Source: Calditrichaceae bacterium (GTDB lineage: Bacteria; Calditrichota; Calditrichia; Calditrichales; Calditrichaceae). Taken from it: a DNA stretch of 5,215 nucleotides. The position numbers were made by a program, and so were the translations under genes. The DNA lies in NCBI GenBank assembly GCA_030592985.1, contig JAUVIB010000274.1, forward strand, positions 1 through 5,215. Direction: 5' to 3'. The notes beneath the pieces are model-generated. The model saw only the letters and a program-made list of their open reading frames with translations. It had not been told where the DNA came from and searched no databases. Of this stretch, positions 1 to 3,680 are shown in pieces (the stretch's first letter is position 1; the number at the start of each line of letters is the position of its first letter).

Positions 1-180
1 CAAAATAAAATAATCGAAAACTATATTGTATTAGGATTTATCCAGAGAATTGAGGAAGAAAAGTCTTTTTTAAAAAATGCTAAAAATAAATTTCATGTTT
101 CCGCATTAAATGCTATCGACCAGTTGAATAGTATTTATATTGTGACACCAAATAAAATATTTTCTTGTATGTCGATGTAA
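1..180 (+). CDS. 3' end of an unidentified protein (partial)
   Basis: Frame 1 is open from the first base of the window to a TAA at 178-180, giving 59 residues of the C-terminus of a gene that starts outside the window. The peptide is rich in Lys, Asn, Ile and Glu, with a charged stretch (RIEEEKSFLKNAKNK) that is probably helical. I do not recognise a family. The composition matches the next gene, and the frame contains no internal stop despite very AT-rich DNA, which mildly supports real coding. A chance open frame of this length cannot be excluded. Confidence 0.45.
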   Translation, partial: QNKIIENYIVLGFIQRIEEEKSFLKNAKNKFHVSALNAIDQLNSIYIVTPNKIFSCMSM

Positions 181-296
181 AATTTGTAATATTGGATATT
201 ATAAAGAAAACTACAGAATTACTTGTTATCAGCAATTAGTGAATAATTGAATAGTAAATTAGAATTATAAACAATAAAATATAGGGAACGAAAAAT

Positions 297-935
297 ATGA
301 GAATAGTATTATTTGGAGCAACAGGACTAACAGGGAATGAAATACTCAAACAGGCGATAGAGGATGGAAACAGAGTAACAGTAATTGTTCGAAATCCAAA
401 TTCGATTGAGAGTGAACATCACAATTTAACAGTTAAAGAAGGTGATATATTAAAATTGCAATCATTTGAGGATATTATAAAAGATAGCGATGTAGTTATC
501 AGTGCTGTAGGAACTGGTACAAGCTTCTCTAAAGCGCGTAAACCGACTACACTTTATTCAGAAGGTTTTAAGAATGTTGTAACAGCGATGCGTAAACACA
601 AAATTAATCGTTTTGTGGCATTACTTTCAGTTGGCACAATTCCCGACCCAAATGAAGCATTAATTCATAAAATAATGATACGCCCAATGCTTAAGGGCAC
701 ATATGATGATATGAGAAGAGCTGAAAGTTTTCTTGCAGAATGTGAAGATATTAATTGGACGGGCATTCGTCCGCTTCGTTTGAACAATAAACCGAGAACG
801 GGCAAATATCGCACAGCAAAAGATATTTTACCACCAAAAGGGGTAAATATTAGTAGAGCCGATGTGGCAGAATTTATTCTTAAACAGATGGATTCAGAAG
901 ATTATATACGCGGATATGTAACAATTGCAGATTAA
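297..935 (+). CDS. NAD(P)-binding SDR-family protein, NmrA/YwnB-like
   Basis: This 212-residue protein is an atypical short-chain dehydrogenase/reductase of the NAD(P)H-binding (PF13460-like) group that includes YwnB and biliverdin reductase B-type flavin reductases. The N-terminal Rossmann fold is clear. A first beta strand (residues 2-6) leads into the dinucleotide loop GATGLTG (7-13), and the second strand ends in VIVRNP, where Arg32 is placed to bind the NADP phosphate. A 'VVISAVGTG' strand-loop follows at about 66-74, and the C-terminal motif 'NISRADVAEFILKQM' is typical of the family. Length is normal for the group. The start is supported by AGGGA at 283-287, nine bases upstream. It is probably a soluble cytoplasmic oxidoreductase or redox sensor. 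The substrate cannot be inferred, and the neighbours give no pathway. The fold call is firm; the specific function is unknown. Confidence 0.9.
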   Translation: MRIVLFGATGLTGNEILKQAIEDGNRVTVIVRNPNSIESEHHNLTVKEGDILKLQSFEDIIKDSDVVISAVGTGTSFSKARKPTTLYSEGFKNVVTAMRKHKINRFVALLSVGTIPDPNEALIHKIMIRPMLKGTYDDMRRAESFLAECEDINWTGIRPLRLNNKPRTGKYRTAKDILPPKGVNISRADVAEFILKQMDSEDYIRGYVTIAD

Positions 936-940
936 TTGAA

Positions 941-1068
941 AAAGCCGATAACATGTCAGTTCAGGTGACAGCCAGGGTCTTCGCCGTTTTGGCAGGTCGT
1001 TGTAAAATTGAAATTTATAATTTAAATAGAGGTTGTGGTAAACCCTGGCTGCACCTGACTTCGGCTTT
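941..1068. repeat. 128-bp imperfect inverted repeat
   Basis: The arms pair in three blocks: AAAGCCGA (941-948) with TCGGCTTT (1061-1068), TCAGGTG (961-967) with CACCTGA (1052-1058), and CAGCCAGGGT (969-978) with ACCCTGGCTG (1042-1051). That is 25 base pairs, interrupted by one extrahelical A (968) and an asymmetric 12-by-2 internal loop (949-960 against 1059-1060). A second register can pair GTCAG (955-959) with CTGAC (1056-1060). The 63-nt loop contains a small GCC/GGC hairpin (983-993) and an AT-rich AAATT/AATTT pair (1011-1023). It begins six bases after the SDR stop codon. It could be a very long terminator, a mobile palindromic element, or a degenerate attC-like site. I see no target-site duplication. 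Confidence 0.75.
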
Positions 1069-1081
1069 AGCTATTTTTTTT
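1061..1081 (+). terminator. possible transcription terminator of the SDR gene
   Basis: The right arm of the inverted repeat ends in TCGGCTTT and is followed, after AGCTA, by eight consecutive T residues (1074-1081). A stem plus U tract just after the SDR gene is what an intrinsic terminator needs. However, the loop is far longer than usual and the T run starts five bases after the stem, so the call is tentative. Confidence 0.4.
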
Positions 1082-1223
1082 ACATAGGCTTTTCATACAG
1101 ATGCCTTAATGATGTTTTATCTCAATCGATGAATGTATAAATAAATTATAGTTGCATATAGTTCACGTTTTGTTATTTTCTATTCATATCAGGATGTGAA
1201 CCGGACAACAGATTATTAAATGA

Positions 1224-1254
1224 GTGAAAATTTCACGTAGACTTGAAAATTCAA
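1224..1254. promoter_or_regulatory. twin palindromes, possible operator pair
   Basis: Two palindromes lie side by side: GTGAAAATTTCAC (1224-1236) and TTGAAAATTCAA (1243-1254). They share the core TGAAAATTyCA, and their centres are about 18-19 bp apart, roughly two helical turns. They end 21 bp before the ribosome binding site of the small membrane protein. The spacing suggests a dimeric regulator bound twice on the same DNA face. AT-rich DNA yields such palindromes by chance fairly often, so confidence is low. A TTGAAA at 1243-1248 could also serve as a -35 element, but no good -10 box lies at the right distance. Confidence 0.3.
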
Positions 1255-1275
1255 TAAGTATTAATAACATACTAT

Positions 1276-1280
1276 AGGAG
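1276..1280 (+). promoter_or_regulatory. Shine-Dalgarno site fixing a TTG start
   Basis: AGGAG lies five bases upstream of the TTG at 1286. This near-ideal site and spacing is the reason for choosing a non-ATG start for the small membrane protein; there is no in-frame ATG before residue 120. Confidence 0.75.
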
Positions 1281-1285
1281 TTCTC

Positions 1286-1669
1286 TTGAAAATCAAAAAA
1301 CCAATTTCATTTATTCTTGGTCTTCTTCTAATTTCTCTTGGTCTTTTTTTTATTATTGCTGCAAAAGATTATAAAGGAATTATCCCTTTAAGCATTGGTT
1401 GTTCGCTTGTTTACATCGGGATAAATCCGGGAAGAAATGCAACATTAATATTTGGGCATATTTTGGTTATTATTGGCTGTATACTTACAACATGGGGATT
1501 CTATTTATTACCACATTGTGAACCAACAATATTTTACATATTTTTACGACCATTGTTTTGGGGATTGTTTTCAATTTTAGGTGGTATCTGTGCCATATTT
1601 CATGGTTTTTGCCGATGCGTTCAAAAGGTTGAAGACGACAATATGTTAACTGTCAAATGCAGTAGCTAA
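1286..1669 (+). CDS. small four-helix membrane protein, family unknown
   Basis: The product has 127 residues and begins at TTG behind a strong AGGAG site. It is almost entirely hydrophobic, with four likely membrane segments at about residues 7-26, 31-47, 53-75 and 81-109. A basic N-terminus (KIKK) precedes the first helix, and a short charged tail (KVEDDN) follows the last, so an inner-membrane location is likely. Gly-rich patches inside the helices (IGCSLVYIG, LGGICAIFHGF) suggest tight helix packing. Six Cys residues are present (39, 65, 78, 102, 109 and 111), plus one at 125 near the C-terminus, which is many for a small membrane protein. I do not recognise a family and assign no function. 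It stands alone, with 350 bp of non-coding DNA before it and more than 300 bp before the sigma-factor gene. Confidence 0.75.
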   Translation: MKIKKPISFILGLLLISLGLFFIIAAKDYKGIIPLSIGCSLVYIGINPGRNATLIFGHILVIIGCILTTWGFYLLPHCEPTIFYIFLRPLFWGLFSILGGICAIFHGFCRCVQKVEDDNMLTVKCSS

Positions 1670-1674
1670 CCAGG

Positions 1675-1711
1675 GCATACAAAGGAACGCAAACGCGTTC
1701 CATTTACATGC
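1675..1711. repeat. bulged hairpin after the membrane-protein gene
   Basis: GGAACGC (1684-1690) and GCGTTCC (1695-1701) form a perfect 7-bp stem around an AAAC loop. Beyond an extrahelical A (1702), the stem continues as AAA/TTT and, after a 2-by-2 mismatch, GCAT/ATGC. It begins six bases after the stop codon. It lacks a T tract, so it is not a standard intrinsic terminator. It may stabilise the mRNA 3' end, or be a remnant of a palindromic element. Confidence 0.6.
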
Positions 1712-1779
1712 TTCACAAGTGTTTAGATTTTAAAGGTTTGTGGTGTATCAGATTCTCAACGATTTTCTTTGGTTATTTT

Positions 1780-1800
1780 GCCTGCCTGCTTAGGCATGGC
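1780..1800. repeat. GC-rich hairpin, possible dispersed palindrome
   Basis: GCC (1780-1782) plus TGCCT (1783-1787) pair with AGGCA (1792-1796) and GGC (1798-1800) around a GCTT loop, with a single bulged T at 1797. Its GC content contrasts sharply with the flanking sequence, as expected of a REP-like dispersed palindrome. No second copy is present in the window. Confidence 0.45.
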
Positions 1801-1824
1801 TAACTGAGGAGTTTAGGGGTTATA

Positions 1825-1992
1825 TTGCTCGCTGTGTTATTTGATTTTTGGCTCTTTAGCACATCGAAGTTTTTTATATTAAGGAAAAAACTACTTACTA
1901 TCTTTACACTATTGCTTTATACATTTATCATCTGTATCCTAATTTTATCTGTAAACCGAAAGTTTTTATGCAATTTAGTGTCTAATAAATGA
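1825..1992 (+). CDS. doubtful 55-residue hydrophobic peptide overlapping the sigma gene start
   Basis: A frame starting at TTG 1825, with AGGGG at 1815-1819 five bases upstream, runs 55 codons to a TGA at 1990-1992. That stop overlaps the ATG at 1989 as ATGA, a classic translational-coupling arrangement. The peptide has basic residues (RKK) followed by one hydrophobic segment (TIFTLLLYTFIICILILSV), like a single-pass membrane peptide. Against it, pyrimidine-rich AT-rich DNA often encodes such segments by chance, the start is not ATG, and I recognise no family. It is listed because it would explain why the sigma-factor start at 1989 has no ribosome binding site of its own. Confidence 0.2.
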   Translation: MLAVLFDFWLFSTSKFFILRKKLLTIFTLLLYTFIICILILSVNRKFLCNLVSNK

Positions 1993-2603
1993 TCGGCAGA
2001 GACAAACTATTATGGCCTCTAATGGATGAACAGGAACTTATAAAAAGAATAGTCAAAAAAGATCATCTGGCCTTCAAATGGTTTGTTGAGCGTTACCAAT
2101 CACTAGTGCTAAATACCTGTTTTAATATTATCCGCAACAGGAAGGATGCAGAAGATACAGCCCAGGATGTATTTTTACAGGTTTACAAATCCGCTGCTAA
2201 TTTCAGGCAAGAATCAAAAATAACAACTTGGTTATATAGAATTGCCGTCAATCGATCCCTCAATTTTAAACGCAATAATAAAAAATTCAGTTGGTTAAAA
2301 AGTCTGACCCTGTTTTCGGATGAGACTTATGATAAAGATAGCGATGTTTCAATCCCGCATTCGGAACGACCGGATGAAATAACAGAAGAAACTCAAACCC
2401 TGCAAATTTGCCGGCGGATTATTAATTCACTCCCGGAAAAGCAAAGAGCCGCCTGGACTCTTCATAAAATGGACGGTTTATCTTATAAGGAAATTGCCGG
2501 AATTATGCAGCGCTCGGTTCCTTCGGTAGAAGCGCTGATTCATCGTGCAAAATTGAAATTACAAAAAGAATTACTGATTTATTTAAAGGAAGAAGTATCC
2601 TAA
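1989..2603 (+). CDS. ECF-type RNA polymerase sigma factor
   Basis: This is a sigma-70 family factor of the extracytoplasmic function type, with only domains sigma2 and sigma4. Sigma2 covers about residues 28-97. It includes the region 2.2 core contact 'DAEDTAQDVFLQVY' (53-66) and the -10-recognition helix around 'TTWLYRIAVNRSLNFKR' (79-95). A linker rich in charged residues (about 98-137) leads to sigma4 (138-195), with 'LPEKQRAAWTLHKMDGLSYKEIAGIM' and the helix-turn-helix 'SVPSVEALIHRAKLKLQ' that reads the -35 element. At 204 residues the length is typical. Neither the ATG at 1989 nor the one at 2022 (Met12, giving MDEQELIKRI) has a Shine-Dalgarno site. Family habit favours 2022; the ATGA overlap with a weak upstream frame favours 1989. 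It is the first clear gene of the cluster and is probably held inactive by the next product. Confidence 0.95.
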   Translation: MIGRDKLLWPLMDEQELIKRIVKKDHLAFKWFVERYQSLVLNTCFNIIRNRKDAEDTAQDVFLQVYKSAANFRQESKITTWLYRIAVNRSLNFKRNNKKFSWLKSLTLFSDETYDKDSDVSIPHSERPDEITEETQTLQICRRIINSLPEKQRAAWTLHKMDGLSYKEIAGIMQRSVPSVEALIHRAKLKLQKELLIYLKEEVS

Positions 2604-2606
2604 AAA

Positions 2607-2633
2607 CGCAAGTTACTCTGCAAAATCGTGTCT
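2607..2633 (+). repeat. 27-bp intergenic repeat, copy 1
   Basis: This copy sits between the sigma and anti-sigma genes. It shares blocks CGCAAGTT, AAAATC and GTGTCT, in the same order and with the same total length of 27 bases, with the copy at 3617-3643. The match needs small gaps around the middle block. It overlaps the alternative GTG start at 2628. Confidence 0.55.
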
Positions 2634-2642
2634 TTAAAAATA

Positions 2643-2646
2643 GAGG
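2643..2646 (+). promoter_or_regulatory. Shine-Dalgarno site deciding the anti-sigma start
   Basis: GAGG lies five bases upstream of ATG 2652, whereas the in-frame GTG at 2628 has no purine-rich site and falls inside a repeat. This decides the start in favour of 2652. Confidence 0.7.
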
Positions 2647-2651
2647 CTAAA

Positions 2652-3131
2652 ATGGATTGTAAAACAGTAGAAAAGCATTTGCCGTTATTCATAGAAAAAC
2701 AACTATCCGAAAATATCCGGGCTCAGGTACAGGAACATCTAAATACCTGTTCAGACTGCGCCCGGCTGCTGGATCGATTTTGGCAGGTGTGGCCGTCTTT
2801 AGAGAGCCGGCAGGATATTCAACCTTCCGCCGGGTTTGCACTGCAATTGCAGCGGAGAGTAATTGATTTTGATGAAGAAAGTTGCCGTAAAAGGAAGAAT
2901 TTTTCCCTTTTTATACGCCCAATCCGCGTAGCGGCAGCGATTGCCCTGACAGGACTTGCTGTTTTTATTGGGAATTATTTAGGGCGCTTCCCGCAATTGT
3001 ATCAATTACAGGCCGCTAAATCCATCACAGCAATGCAGCAACGGCCATTATTCAAATCTATGGGGCTCTTTAACGATGTGCCTGTTAACTCGATTGAATC
3101 AATCTGTTTGAGCATAACCCTGGAGGAATAA
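2652..3131 (+). CDS. membrane zinc-finger (ZAS) anti-sigma factor
   Basis: The product, 159 residues from ATG 2652, is a single-pass anti-sigma factor. Its cytoplasmic N-terminus carries the zinc-binding anti-sigma (zf-HC2) signature: Cys3, then H-x3-C-x2-C as His29, Cys33 and Cys36. In known ZAS proteins this domain wraps around the sigma factor and blocks polymerase binding. A linker with charged residues leads to one membrane helix at about 93-110 (VAAAIALTGLAVFIGNYLG), preceded by a basic stretch (CRKRK and two Arg) consistent with an N-in orientation. A periplasmic tail of about 48 residues follows, with one Cys near its end and no recognised domain. It lies 48 bp after the sigma gene and only 5 bp before the next gene, so co-transcription is very likely. 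The periplasmic tail is the natural place for contact with the downstream sensor-like protein, which is inference. Confidence 0.9.
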   Translation: MDCKTVEKHLPLFIEKQLSENIRAQVQEHLNTCSDCARLLDRFWQVWPSLESRQDIQPSAGFALQLQRRVIDFDEESCRKRKNFSLFIRPIRVAAAIALTGLAVFIGNYLGRFPQLYQLQAAKSITAMQQRPLFKSMGLFNDVPVNSIESICLSITLEE

Positions 3132-3136
3132 ATAGT

Positions 3137-3601
3137 ATGAAAAAAAATATAATAATTATTACCGTTGTTTTTTTAACAATTATAAACCTGGCCTCGTTGG
3201 CCACTTTCGCTTATTACCGCTGGTTTTTTATGCCCGTTTCGCCGATTATGGAACGAGCCGAAATATCGTTCCAGTTCATTAAAAAAAGGTTAAATCTGAA
3301 CGACCGTCAGGCCGGGCAATTTAAATCGTCCTTTAAAATATTCCAACAGGAAGCAGGGATAATTCTTGATTCTTTACAGATTAATAGGGCAATGTTTTTC
3401 GACGAACTTTCATTTGAAGAACCGGACAGTATTAAACTGAATACGCTTATCAAAGAAATGTCTACTCTGCAGGAAGAGCTTAAAATGAAAGCCATAAACA
3501 ATTTACTGCGGGCGCGGGCTTTTTTAACTCCGCAGCAGCAGCGTGAATTCATTTCCTTTTTTAATGAAAAAATGAGCCCAATGGGAATGAAGCCCAATTA
3601 G
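3137..3601 (+). CDS. membrane-anchored periplasmic CpxP/Spy/CnrX-like protein
   Basis: This 154-residue protein starts five bases after the anti-sigma stop, with GGAGG at 3122-3126 inside the end of that gene. One hydrophobic segment (about 5-27) with no obvious cleavage site suggests a signal anchor leaving a periplasmic domain. That domain is all-helical and carries two copies of the helix-start motif of the Spy/CpxP/heavy-metal-resistance (LTxxQ) superfamily: LNLNDRQ at 52-58 and LTPQQQ at 130-135. The long helix between them (about 98-128) is amphipathic and may pair into a hooked dimer, as in Spy and CnrX. Such proteins either chaperone envelope proteins or sense metal and control an anti-sigma partner. 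No His or Cys occurs anywhere, so the His-based metal site of CnrX is absent. A Met-rich end (MSPMGMKPN) is the only plausible soft-metal ligand cluster. Its position beside the anti-sigma gene argues for a sensing or modulating role. Confidence 0.8.
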   Translation: MKKNIIIITVVFLTIINLASLATFAYYRWFFMPVSPIMERAEISFQFIKKRLNLNDRQAGQFKSSFKIFQQEAGIILDSLQINRAMFFDELSFEEPDSIKLNTLIKEMSTLQEELKMKAINNLLRARAFLTPQQQREFISFFNEKMSPMGMKPN

Positions 3602-3616
3602 AGTAAAATTTATCTG

Positions 3617-3643
3617 CGCAAGTTTTCCGTAAAATCTGTGTCT
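3617..3643 (+). repeat. 27-bp intergenic repeat, copy 2
   Basis: This second copy of the element at 2607-2633 lies between the sensor gene and the receptor gene. The blocks CGCAAGTT, AAAATC and GTGTCT are kept, the middle is diverged, and total length is again 27 bases. It resembles the short 'CTGCG...AAATCTGTGTC' type of sequence seen dispersed between genes in some genomes, though I cannot verify other copies here. Confidence 0.55.
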
Positions 3644-3680
3644 GATCATAAAACAGCCGGACATTTTAGAAAGGAAGATT

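Larger units (their letters stand above)
936..1285. other. 350-bp structured non-coding gap
   Basis: No convincing gene is visible on either strand between the SDR gene and the small membrane protein. The stretch holds a long imperfect inverted repeat (941-1068) ending in a T tract, a short near-tandem repeat TATAGTTGCA/TATAGTTCAC at about 1147-1166, a spaced inverted pair GTTCAC (1161-1166) and GTGAAC (1196-1201), and two adjacent palindromes (1224-1254) just upstream of the next gene's ribosome binding site. Confidence 0.7.
1670..1988. other. 319-bp gap before the sigma-factor gene
   Basis: No confident gene is visible. The stretch contains a hairpin directly after the membrane-protein stop (1675-1711), a second GC-rich hairpin (1780-1800) standing out from the AT-rich surroundings, and a weak open frame (1825-1992) reaching the sigma-factor start. 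The promoter of the downstream operon should lie here or in the weak frame, but I find no convincing -35/-10 pair and no Bacteroidota-type TAnnTTTG box with a correctly spaced upstream TTTG. Confidence 0.6.

Noticed and set aside
233..249. CAATTA/TAATTG hairpin before the SDR gene
   Set aside because: It is a six-pair AT-only stem in very AT-rich DNA, easily expected by chance, and has no T tract or adjacent element.
243..280. Sigma-70 promoter for the SDR gene
   Set aside because: TTGAAT at 247-252 and TAAAAT at 275-280 look promising singly, but the spacer is 22 bases; the 17-base position reads AACAAT, a poor -10 element.
941..1068. A canonical integron attC site
   Set aside because: TAAC and an extrahelical base are present on the left arm, but there is no GTTRRRY core on the right arm, the base before YYYAAC does not fit, and the outer AAAGCCGA/TCGGCTTT pairing extends beyond where cores should lie.
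1737..1771. Bacteroidota-type promoter (TTTG with TAnnTTTG)
   Set aside because: The downstream box reads TTTCTTTG, missing the A of TAnn, and the gap to the TTTG is 23 rather than about 19 bases.
2628..2651. Upstream GTG start for the anti-sigma factor
   Set aside because: It has no ribosome binding site and falls inside the 27-bp intergenic repeat. ATG 2652 has GAGG five bases upstream and places the first zinc-ligand Cys at residue 3, as usual for the family.
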